From NCBI GenBank assembly GCA_024401475.1, contig JAKSKZ010000015.1:1-64000 (forward strand): a DNA stretch of 64,000 nt, read 5' to 3'. This document shows positions 54,809 through 63,048 of this stretch, one piece after another. Every line of letters begins with the position of its first letter. Within the stretch, counting starts at the first letter, position 1. The position numbers were made by a program, and so were the translations under genes. Under the pieces are notes generated by a model. It did not search any database and was not told the DNA's origin. It was given only the letters and a program-made list of their open reading frames with translations. The DNA comes from Paludibacteraceae bacterium (lineage in GTDB: Bacteria; Bacteroidota; Bacteroidia; Bacteroidales; Paludibacteraceae).

Positions 54809-55894
54809 TTATTTTAGGCCTACAAAATAGCCCATCGTCTTTGATTTCAAAAGTGTTTCGTTCCACTCGTCCTCGGGTTCGGAATCCTTCATAATTCCAC
54901 CACCGACAAACAATTCGGCAACATCCGCATACAAGCGCATAGATCTAAGATTAACATAAAAGTCGAAATCACCGTCCGCCACAGGGCCTAAAAAGCCCGA
55001 ATAGAAACTCCTATCAATGCTCTCCGTCGCCTTTATAAGTTGCATAGCAGAGTCCTTGGGATAGCCACAAACAGCTGGCGTAGGATGCAACGCAGCCAAC
55101 AACGGTATAGCAGCACCTTCTTCGGACAATAGCGCCGAAAAAATCGTCTTCAAGTGACATACATTCCCTGCAGAGACTGAAATCGGCCCATTCTTCTGCA
55201 TATTCCGCACATTAAACGCTTGCAGAACATCCTCCACATAACGAACCACCATCGCCTGTTCTTCGGAATTCTTGGCCGACCATGTGGACAACGAACTGGA
55301 CATTGTTCCTGCCAAAGCAACCGTCTCTATCCTATCGTCATTCTTTCGCAAAAGCAACTCTGGCGTGGCTCCCATCCATAAACCTTGGTTAGGCAAATAG
55401 ACACAATAGACAAAAGCATTGCTACACTCCTCCAGTATATTTCGATAGGCAGCCGCCCAATCAAAATCCTTTACCAAGGAGGCCACTATATTTCGGGAGA
55501 AGACCACCTTCCCCGCCTTGCCATTCCGAATGGTTTCTATCAAACGATTCACACGCTCCAGATAGTCCGCCTTTTGCATCATAGACGGAGAAGCATAGTT
55601 ATGCAAAGATTGATTAGGAAGGGAGGATAAGTATGTCGTTAAATCTTCGGAGATTTTCTCTCCTTCCATTCTAAAATCTTCCTTTATGAAATAGGCCGAA
55701 GCACCATCACCAAACAAGAACGGTGCAACAAAAAATCCTTTTTGATTGAGTTTCAACGACTTAAAACCAACAACCACCTCCACATCTGACGCACGCTGCA
55801 CTCCAACGACAAACTTACTTGACGAAGGAAAGCGGTAAGAAAAAAACGGAACGTTCTTTTCATGACAAATATGTAGAAGGTCCGTCCAATTCAT
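54809..55894 (-). CDS. menF: Isochorismate synthase
   Basis: A 361-aa chorismate-binding enzyme. The C-terminal domain carries GKAGKVVFSRNIV, the MGATPELLL segment, ALHPTPAVCGYPKDSAM and YSGFLGPVADGDFDFYVNLR with catalytic and metal-binding acids. It begins the menaquinone branch from chorismate. It overlaps menA by 4 bp. Confidence 0.92.
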   Translation of the reverse strand: MNWTDLLHICHEKNVPFFSYRFPSSSKFVVGVQRASDVEVVVGFKSLKLNQKGFFVAPFLFGDGASAYFIKEDFRMEGEKISEDLTTYLSSLPNQSLHNYASPSMMQKADYLERVNRLIETIRNGKAGKVVFSRNIVASLVKDFDWAAAYRNILEECSNAFVYCVYLPNQGLWMGATPELLLRKNDDRIETVALAGTMSSSLSTWSAKNSEEQAMVVRYVEDVLQAFNVRNMQKNGPISVSAGNVCHLKTIFSALLSEEGAAIPLLAALHPTPAVCGYPKDSAMQLIKATESIDRSFYSGFLGPVADGDFDFYVNLRSMRLYADVAELFVGGGIMKDSEPEDEWNETLLKSKTMGYFVGLK

Positions 55895-56805
55895 AACACA
55901 AAAAGATCAACTGAAACCAACACCGCAAAGACCAACATATTTCTGGAAGTCTCGCCTATCAACGAATTCAACGCAAAACCTTCTCGTATGGCTGACAATT
56001 TTCGCCAAGTAGCTATATGCAATAAGGAGTAAACCAAAATAGACGAACCTAAAAGTGACAGATTATAGGAGAATGGACGATTGGACTCAACAAACAAAAT
56101 GCCGAAAGCTAACAAAGCAGCCATCAAGCCAGAAATAAGATATAGATAACGGCCGAAAGCCTCGCCGAAAAGCACAACCACCGTTCGCTTACCTGACTTC
56201 TTATCTGTATCTCTATCTCTATAATTATTGAGAATCAAAAGAGTATTCACCACGACGCCTGTCATCAAGCCAATAACAGTAACTAAAAGAGACCAATCAA
56301 GCCATTGCACATAGCACGTGAAGCCCACAGCCACGATTCCGAAGAAGATGACAACGGCAAGATCGCCCAGTCCGTTATAAGCCAAAGGGAAAGGGCCGGA
56401 CGTATAGAAGTAAGCGAAAACTGCACAAAAGGCACCTACCCAAATCATCTCCCAGCCTGCATAGAGAATCAAGGAAGAACCCACCAAACAAGCCAAAGCC
56501 ACCACAAAGAAAATGCCTTTCTTCATGGCCGAAGGTGTAATCCAACCTTGCGCTGTGGCACGTTGCGGACCAAGACGGTCTTCGCCATCACTACCTTTCA
56601 AAAAATCATACAAGTCATTGATGAGATTCGCTGCCACCTGCATCATCATTGCAAAGAAAAGACAAGCCAACGCAGGCACCAATTGAAAAGATTCATAGTG
56701 AAACGCCAACGCAGAGCCAACAGCCACAGGAGCCACAGCCGCCGCTAATGTTTTAGGGCGAGATGCCAACGCCCATGCTTTCAACGAATTAACCTTTACT
56801 TCCAT
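55891..56805 (-). CDS. menA: 1,4-dihydroxy-2-naphthoate polyprenyltransferase
   Basis: A 304-aa UbiA-family membrane enzyme with about eight to nine transmembrane helices. Both Asp-rich motifs are visible: NLINDLYDFLKG and NNYRDRDTDKKSGKRT. It joins the naphthoate ring to a polyprenyl chain. Order here is symporter, menA, menF, menD. Confidence 0.94.
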   Translation of the reverse strand: MEVKVNSLKAWALASRPKTLAAAVAPVAVGSALAFHYESFQLVPALACLFFAMMMQVAANLINDLYDFLKGSDGEDRLGPQRATAQGWITPSAMKKGIFFVVALACLVGSSLILYAGWEMIWVGAFCAVFAYFYTSGPFPLAYNGLGDLAVVIFFGIVAVGFTCYVQWLDWSLLVTVIGLMTGVVVNTLLILNNYRDRDTDKKSGKRTVVVLFGEAFGRYLYLISGLMAALLAFGILFVESNRPFSYNLSLLGSSILVYSLLHIATWRKLSAIREGFALNSLIGETSRNMLVFAVLVSVDLFVL

Positions 56806-56857
56806 TATCTTTCAAATCTTATACAAAAATAAGAAATTAACTCTTAATTCTTAATCC

Positions 56858-58279
56858 TTAACTCTTAATTCTTATCGCCATCATTCCGCCAAACATCAAC
56901 CCTCCATTCAAAAGCAACATTTCGTAGCCCATCTTATAGCCACAACTATTCACAAGCCAAGCATCAATCGCATAGGTCAACAAAGGCGCGGCGAGAGCTA
57001 TGTAGGGCAAAATCTTGAGACGGACATTCCAACGAGTGAATAGGCCGAACGCAAATAGTCCTAACAACGGCCCATACAAATAAGAGACTAATGTGTAGAT
57101 CAAATTGATAGCACTGCTCTCTTTGAACGAATAGAACAATAACGAGCAAAGAACCAACATAACTGAAAAACCGACATGAATAAACAATCGAGCACGACCA
57201 ACCCATTTGCCATCCTTGCCTTCCCATCCCGCCACATCAACCATGGCTGAAGTCGTAAGCGAGGTCAATGCCGAATCCGCACTTGAGAAGGCGGAGGCAA
57301 CCATGCCAATCAAAAAGCACCCCATCACCAATGGCCCTGCACAACGAGCAAAGGCCGGAAGCAACTCATCGCCAGAGACAGGGACAACCATGCCTTCCTG
57401 AGAGAAAAAGGCCAAGACCAAAACGCCCAATGCCAAAAAGAGCATATTCACAGGGACAAAAGCCGCCCCATAGACCAACATATTCTTTCTTGAAGAGTGT
57501 AAATCTTTGCAAGAGAGATTCTTCTGCATTAAATCTTGATCAAGTCCTGTCATCACGATTACCACAAACACACCGCTCAAAAACTGCTTGAAAAAGTTGC
57601 GTGGAGAGACCCAATCATTCCAAACGAACATTCGTGAGTAGTCACTCTCATAGACCAATCGAGTTGCCGAACAGACATCCAAATTGAGAGACGAGACTAC
57701 ATTGGCCAACAACAAAACCAACGCCAACAACAAGAAGAAGGTCTGCACAAAATCCGTCCATACAATCGTTTTTATGCCGCCTCGATAGGAATAAAACCAT
57801 ATCACACAAACAACAACAATCAACGAAAGCGTGAAAGAGAGTCCATACTCATCCAACAAAAGACGTTGCAAAACCAAAACTGCAACATACAATTTGGCCG
57901 CAGAGCCAAACAATTTGGAAATCATAAAGAACATTGCACCCGTACGTCTTGCCGAAAGTCCGTAACGGTGTTCCAAATAACCATAGATACTGGTGAGGTT
58001 CATCTTGTAATAGAGCGGCAACAACAAATAGGCCACCACCAAATAACCGAAAAAGAAACCAATGCACATCTGTATGTAGGAAAATCCCGTAGATTCCACC
58101 CACCCCGGCACTGAGACAAAAGAAACACCCGAAATGGAAGCTCCCACCATGCCAAACGCTACCACATACCAAGGAGATCGCTTAGAACCCGAATAGAAAT
58201 CTGCCGATGTCAGATTGCGCCCCGTCCAATAGGAGACGGCAAACAGAAGCAAGACATAAAACAACAATAAAAAAATCAT
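56858..58279 (-). CDS. Sodium:solute symporter family protein
   Basis: A 473-aa SSS-family transporter with about 12-13 transmembrane segments. Typical parts are the N-terminal YFSGSKRSPWYVVAFGMVGA-like segment (here FYSGSKRSPWYVVAFG), ASISGVSFVSVPGWV, and SAFSSADSALTSLTTS, which forms part of the Na+ site. The solute is unknown. Its end is 52 bp before menA. Confidence 0.88.
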   Translation of the reverse strand: MIFLLLFYVLLLFAVSYWTGRNLTSADFYSGSKRSPWYVVAFGMVGASISGVSFVSVPGWVESTGFSYIQMCIGFFFGYLVVAYLLLPLYYKMNLTSIYGYLEHRYGLSARRTGAMFFMISKLFGSAAKLYVAVLVLQRLLLDEYGLSFTLSLIVVVCVIWFYSYRGGIKTIVWTDFVQTFFLLLALVLLLANVVSSLNLDVCSATRLVYESDYSRMFVWNDWVSPRNFFKQFLSGVFVVIVMTGLDQDLMQKNLSCKDLHSSRKNMLVYGAAFVPVNMLFLALGVLVLAFFSQEGMVVPVSGDELLPAFARCAGPLVMGCFLIGMVASAFSSADSALTSLTTSAMVDVAGWEGKDGKWVGRARLFIHVGFSVMLVLCSLLFYSFKESSAINLIYTLVSYLYGPLLGLFAFGLFTRWNVRLKILPYIALAAPLLTYAIDAWLVNSCGYKMGYEMLLLNGGLMFGGMMAIRIKS

Positions 58280-58631
58280 ATCCTTTCTCTAAATAAAAAT
58301 AGGGAATTACATTCAATTTACCCCCCAATATAATTGTCAGTTTTAAACATTAATTGTCATTAATCGTCCATCAATTTATTCATTAATTTCAAACCAATGT
58401 TTTAACCAAGCATTATAAAACATTCTGTCAATCATTAAATTAACGATTAATTAATGGTAATTAATGTTTAATAAATCAGCAATCAACTTTCCGAAAATTG
58501 TAGTATATAGCTCGTAATTTCCATTAATTTCAATTTGGGTCAAACGCTATATAATTACCTAAAAATATATGGGAACCTCCAATGAAGATTCCCATATACA
58601 CTATAACTAAAATTTCGAGTCAATATTAAAA
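58280..58631. other. AT-rich gap with repeated ATTAAT motifs and the yidC terminator
   Basis: From about 58347 to 58535 the motif ATTAAT (and its complement) recurs many times. I saw no DnaA-box-like TTATCCACA and no TAnnTTTG for the symporter gene. 58566-58598 is a hairpin (TATATGGGAA / TTCCCATATA) followed on the minus strand by T, the yidC terminator. Confidence 0.55.
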
Positions 58632-60479
58632 TCATTTTTTCATATTGCCCTGACTCTCTCTCATTTTGTGTTGCTCTTCCATAGCTTTTTGGAAATTCTC
58701 CATCCAGCTGCTCTTTTTAGGATTTTCCATGTTTGACTGAATCTTTAGCAATAGAGCTTCATCATCAATAGAACGACGAATCATAATAGTTTGAATCACC
58801 GTAATCAACATAGATACGAAATAATAGTAACAAAGACCTGAGGCATAATCATTAAACATAAAGAAGAACCACACAGGCATGAGATACATCATGTATTTCA
58901 TCATCGGCATTTGCTGATAAGCACCAGACGTATCTGTCATCGACATGTTGAATTTCGTATAAAGCAAGTTCGTCACCGTCATCAACAAACAGAACAAACT
59001 AAGGTGATCGCCAATTCCTGGGATAGAGAATGGGAAGGTTACAATCGCATCATACGAAGACAAATCCTCGGCCCACAAGAAACTCTGCTGTCTCAACTCA
59101 ATTGCAGATGGGAAGAAACAATACAAAGCGATCAAAATCGGCATGGACAATAACATTGGAAGACAACCGCCCAAAGGATTCACACCCGAACGATTGTACA
59201 AAGCCATCGTCTCTTGTCCCCTCTTTTGCGGATCATCTTCATATTGTTTGTTTATCTTATCAATCTCAGGCTTCAATGCCTTCATCATTGCAGATGACAA
59301 ATAAGACTTATAGGTCAATGGGAACAATATAGACTTCACCACAATTGTCAACAATAGGATGACAATACCCATACTTCCAATAAACGAGCCGAAGAAGTTG
59401 AACAAAGGAATGGTGAGGATTTGGTTAATCCATCGGAAAATACCCCAACCTAGTGGCACTATGCGCTTCAACTGCAACTTGTCATCACCTGACAAATCTT
59501 TGTCATACGACTTCAACAACTTATACCAGTTTGGTCCGATGAAGTATCTAAACGAAGCCGATTGATCAAATGGCACTTGAACATTCGCCATGTAATTCTT
59601 CATATAAACGGTAGAGTCGCTCAACTTTTCAGACTGTAACATTGATTGTCCCATCAATTTGTCTGAAATCAAAACAGCAGAAAAGAATTGACCCTTGAAC
59701 GCCACCCATTTCAAATTATTAACAGATATTTGCTCCGTACGGCTCTCGCTCAAATAATCCACATCGTCAGCATCCTTGTAGTACATTTGCGTATAGCGGT
59801 CTTCGAAAACCCTACCCTTCTCCAATTGTCTTCTTTGGTTCTTCCAAACAAGAGGAATGTTGGCAACTGGTTTGAAAACAGAAGAGCAGTTGTTGGCAAC
59901 CACGTCAAAGTCCACCATATAACTATCATCAGATAGTGTATAGACGAAATCCAAACTTGCAGAAGCCTCGCCAACCAAAGAGAAAACAACCGAATTATCG
60001 GTCTGGCTCTTCACCTTAAAATACAAATCTGACGAGTTAAGGTTGAAACCATTCGCCATCGGGAATGTCATGTTGAAAGACATCTCGCCATCTCTAAAGA
60101 ACTCCAACGGATTGCCATCGTACGTTTTATACTTCAACAAAGTAGCAGACTTCATACATGCTCCTTTGTTAGAGAATACCAACTTCACCACCGAGTTGGA
60201 CAATTCTACCGTTTGCTCCGAACCATTAGCCGCCGACGCAAAAACGCCCAACGCTGCAGACTTTGCCGCCATTGCAGCAGAATCCATAATTGCTTTCTCC
60301 TCTGGAGAGATTAAATTAGCCGCCTCCGCAGCCTTCTTCTCCGCTTGCTCAACCCTTGCAATTGAATCATTATATGCCTGCTGAGCCCGCATGAATTTCT
60401 CGTTTTCGTTCATGCTTAGATACATCCATCCAAACAACAAAACAAAAATCAAAATCCAACCAATCTTACTTCTATCCAT
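58632..60479 (-). CDS. yidC: Membrane protein insertase YidC
   Basis: A 615-aa inner-membrane insertase. N-terminal anchor, a large periplasmic beta-domain (about 60-350), then the conserved core from VKSILFPLTYKSYLSSAMMK with GCLPMLLSMPILIALYCFF and about five membrane helices, ending in a basic tail. Length fits the Gram-negative form. It follows pyrG, with its own promoter between. Confidence 0.97.
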   Translation of the reverse strand: MDRSKIGWILIFVLLFGWMYLSMNENEKFMRAQQAYNDSIARVEQAEKKAAEAANLISPEEKAIMDSAAMAAKSAALGVFASAANGSEQTVELSNSVVKLVFSNKGACMKSATLLKYKTYDGNPLEFFRDGEMSFNMTFPMANGFNLNSSDLYFKVKSQTDNSVVFSLVGEASASLDFVYTLSDDSYMVDFDVVANNCSSVFKPVANIPLVWKNQRRQLEKGRVFEDRYTQMYYKDADDVDYLSESRTEQISVNNLKWVAFKGQFFSAVLISDKLMGQSMLQSEKLSDSTVYMKNYMANVQVPFDQSASFRYFIGPNWYKLLKSYDKDLSGDDKLQLKRIVPLGWGIFRWINQILTIPLFNFFGSFIGSMGIVILLLTIVVKSILFPLTYKSYLSSAMMKALKPEIDKINKQYEDDPQKRGQETMALYNRSGVNPLGGCLPMLLSMPILIALYCFFPSAIELRQQSFLWAEDLSSYDAIVTFPFSIPGIGDHLSLFCLLMTVTNLLYTKFNMSMTDTSGAYQQMPMMKYMMYLMPVWFFFMFNDYASGLCYYYFVSMLITVIQTIMIRRSIDDEALLLKIQSNMENPKKSSWMENFQKAMEEQHKMRESQGNMKK

Positions 60480-60585
60480 CTAATTTATATGTGTATTATT
60501 TAATTTATACCAAATAATCCGTCAGGTTTACAATTATAACTCGCTGACTTCCACAAAAGAGACATCAATCTCCTTTCAGAAAATG

Positions 60586-60593
60586 CAAAGATA
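60586..60593 (-). promoter_or_regulatory. yidC promoter (-7 box)
   Basis: Minus-strand TATCTTTG, with TTTG about 23 bp upstream (60620-60617). Leader of about 100 nt. Confidence 0.6.
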
Positions 60594-60661
60594 GCAAAAA
60601 CTAATGTGCGATTTATCAAAAAATGAGAATAATCATCGAACGTTTATTCAAAATCTATGGT

Positions 60662-62272
60662 TCAATTATCGTCTCGACTTTCCAACGCAGCCTTCACAAA
60701 GCCCATAAACAATGGATGAGGAGTCAAAACCGTACTATTGAATTCCGGATGGAACTGTGTGCCGACATACCATCTCAAATGAGGCAACTCAACAATCTCC
60801 ACCAAGCCCGACTGAGGATTAATGCCTGTGAAAGACATTCCTGCCTTTTCAAACATCTCTTTATATTTGTTGTTGAATTCGTAGCGATGACGATGTCGTT
60901 CCCTCACAACGTCCGTACCATACATTCTTTGGGCCAACGAACCCGCTTTTAACTGACAATCGTAGGCTCCAAGACGCATTGTCCCTTCTGTTTCCAAGTT
61001 GGATTTTTCGTCCACCATCAAATCAAAAATAGGATGCTCAGTATCGGGATTCATCTCTTTCGACTCGGCGTCAAAAAAGCCCACCACATTACGAGCGAAC
61101 TCAACCACGGCACACTGCATGCCCAAACCGATGCCCAAAAACGGTATGTTTTTCAAACGAGCATATTTTGCGGCTACCACCTTACCCTCTTCGCCTCGCT
61201 GACCGAACCCAGGAGCCAATAAAATAGCATCCAAGCCTTGCAATTTCCGGGCCACATTCTCCTCGTTCATCTGGTCGGCCTGAAACAAAGACAACTCCAA
61301 ACGGCAATCATTGCAAGTCGCCGCATGAACAAGAGCCTCTCCTATTGATTTATAAGCGTCTGGCGACTCCACATATTTTCCCACCAAACCTATGCGAACC
61401 ACATTAGAGGCACGCTTCAACTTATTCGTGAATTTACGCCAATCATCCAAATCTGGTTCATGGAACGAACTAAATCCAAACTTCTTCAGCACCACCAAAT
61501 CCAAGCCCTCCTCGTGCAACTTTAAAGGAGCATCATATACGGACGGCAAATCTATCGCCTCGATTACCGAAGATTCATTCACATTACAAAAAAGAGCGAC
61601 CTTTCGTTTCAACTCCTTGCCCAACTTATGCTCTGTTCTTAGCACCAAAACGTCGGGCTGCACACCTGCTTCGAGCAAAGTCTTTACCGAATGTTGAGTA
61701 GGCTTGGTTTTCAACTCTTTAGAGGCAGCCAGATATGGCACATAAGTGAGATGGATGCACAAGCAGTCGTCCGGCATGTTCCACCTGAGCTGTCGCACGC
61801 TCTCGATAAACGGATGGGATTCAATATCGCCCACCGTTCCGCCTATCTCGGTAATGACAAAGTCGCAATCACCGTTGGCCATCTGCTTGATGCAACGCTT
61901 TATTTCATCAGTGATATGAGGGACCACCTGAACTGTCTTCCCCAAGAAATCACCCCTTCTCTCCTTTTGAATGACCGACTGATAAATACGACCCGTCGTG
62001 ACATTACAATTTCTATTTGTCCGAATGCCTAAAAAACGTTCATAATGCCCCAAATCCATGTCGGCCTCATAACCATCCTCCGTGACAAAACACTCCCCCT
62101 GTTCATAAGGATTAAGCATTCCCGAGTTAACATTGATATACGGGTCTAACTTCTGGAGAGCCACCTTGAAACCTCTCGCTTGCAGCAACTTACCAAGAGC
62201 CGATGCTGTTATTCCCTTCCCTAAAGAGGAAGAGACTCCACCCGTGACAAATATGAATTTTGTTCTACTCAT
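60662..62272 (-). CDS. pyrG: CTP synthase with Gly in place of the glutaminase nucleophile Cys
   Basis: A 536-aa enzyme from ATG 62272 (MSRTKFIFVTGG; an in-frame TTG is three codons earlier). The amidoligase domain (1 to about 265) has GGVSSSLGKG, MDLGHYERF and TEIGGTVGDIES. The glutaminase domain keeps the His/Glu pair (GTQFHPEFNS), but the nucleophile motif, GICLGMQ in the family, reads GIGLGMQ (FLGIGLGMQCAVVEF). The codon at 61127-61129 is GGT on the coding strand, so Gly382 replaces Cys. As read, the protein could use only free ammonia. Sequencing error is possible. Confidence 0.93.
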   Translation of the reverse strand: MSRTKFIFVTGGVSSSLGKGITASALGKLLQARGFKVALQKLDPYINVNSGMLNPYEQGECFVTEDGYEADMDLGHYERFLGIRTNRNCNVTTGRIYQSVIQKERRGDFLGKTVQVVPHITDEIKRCIKQMANGDCDFVITEIGGTVGDIESHPFIESVRQLRWNMPDDCLCIHLTYVPYLAASKELKTKPTQHSVKTLLEAGVQPDVLVLRTEHKLGKELKRKVALFCNVNESSVIEAIDLPSVYDAPLKLHEEGLDLVVLKKFGFSSFHEPDLDDWRKFTNKLKRASNVVRIGLVGKYVESPDAYKSIGEALVHAATCNDCRLELSLFQADQMNEENVARKLQGLDAILLAPGFGQRGEEGKVVAAKYARLKNIPFLGIGLGMQCAVVEFARNVVGFFDAESKEMNPDTEHPIFDLMVDEKSNLETEGTMRLGAYDCQLKAGSLAQRMYGTDVVRERHRHRYEFNNKYKEMFEKAGMSFTGINPQSGLVEIVELPHLRWYVGTQFHPEFNSTVLTPHPLFMGFVKAALESRDDN

Positions 62273-62310
62273 AGATTCCAATTTTCAATCGATCATGAAA
62301 TTTTCAAACA

Positions 62311-62318
62311 CAAAAATA
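62311..62318 (-). promoter_or_regulatory. pyrG promoter (-7 box)
   Basis: Minus-strand TATTTTTG, about 40 bp before the ATG at 62272. Matches TAnnTTTG; -33 is not clear. Confidence 0.55.
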
Positions 62319-62448
62319 TAAAAATTATTTACTTTTAGATAAGTGAGCATTGGCATTTACAAATCCAAATTGGTCTTGAGAATTCCTAATTTATAATAAA
62401 CCGTTACAATTCTTCGCTCTTAAATTTCATAGACACCAAAAAAAATGG

Positions 62449-62456
62449 TATTTTTG
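62449..62456 (+). promoter_or_regulatory. DUF1599 gene promoter (-7 box)
   Basis: TATTTTTG, 24 bp before the GTG start at 62480, so the leader is very short. Confidence 0.55.
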
Positions 62457-62479
62457 CACTATAATATAAAGAGGGAAAG

Positions 62480-63037
62480 GTGAATACAGAACAAGAATTC
62501 GACAAGGCTATAGAAGCTTGTCGCGACATATACACAAAAAAATTGCACGACTACGGAGCAGCTTGGCGCATTATGAGACCAAGTTCCATCACGGACCAAA
62601 TCTTCATCAAGGCCAACCGTGTTCGTAGTATCGAGATAAAGAAAGAGACAAGAATCAACGAAGGTATTCGTTCGGAACTCATTGGAATCGTCAACTACAG
62701 CATCATCGGCCTCATCCAACTGGATTACGGCCACGCCGACGAGGCTGACATGGATGTCGAGACTGCCACCAAACTGTACGACAAATACATGCAGAAGGCG
62801 AAAGATTTGATGATTGCCAAAAACCACGACTACGACGAAGCATGGCGCAGCATGCGTAGCAGTTCCTACACCGACCTCATTTTGATGAAGTTGTATAGAA
62901 CAAAACAAATCGAGGACAACAACAATCAAACCCTTATTTCTGAAGGCATTGACGCCAATTACATGGATATGCTCAACTATGCCATGTTTGGAATCATCAA
63001 AATGGACGAGGCCCTTATTCAAAACAAAAACAATTAA
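62480..63037 (+). CDS. DUF1599 domain protein
   Basis: A 185-aa protein with a GTG start after GGGAAAG. It is made of two similar halves: KKLHDYGAAWRIMRPSSITD with QIFIKANRVRSIE, and KNHDYDEAWRSMRSSSYTDL with ILMKLYRTKQIE. The internal duplication is the hallmark of DUF1599 in Bacteroidetes; the function is not known. It is 11 bp before the DoxX-like gene and likely co-transcribed with it. Confidence 0.88.
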   Translation: MNTEQEFDKAIEACRDIYTKKLHDYGAAWRIMRPSSITDQIFIKANRVRSIEIKKETRINEGIRSELIGIVNYSIIGLIQLDYGHADEADMDVETATKLYDKYMQKAKDLMIAKNHDYDEAWRSMRSSSYTDLILMKLYRTKQIEDNNNQTLISEGIDANYMDMLNYAMFGIIKMDEALIQNKNN

Positions 63038-63048
63038 TACAACAATTT

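Noticed and set aside
58280-58535. Replication origin
   Set aside because: AT-rich with repeats near yidC, but no DnaA-box-like sequences and no dnaA/dnaN nearby.
62459-63022. 187-codon minus-strand frame opposite the DUF1599 gene
   Set aside because: It mirrors a gene with an obvious internal duplication and a promoter on the + strand.
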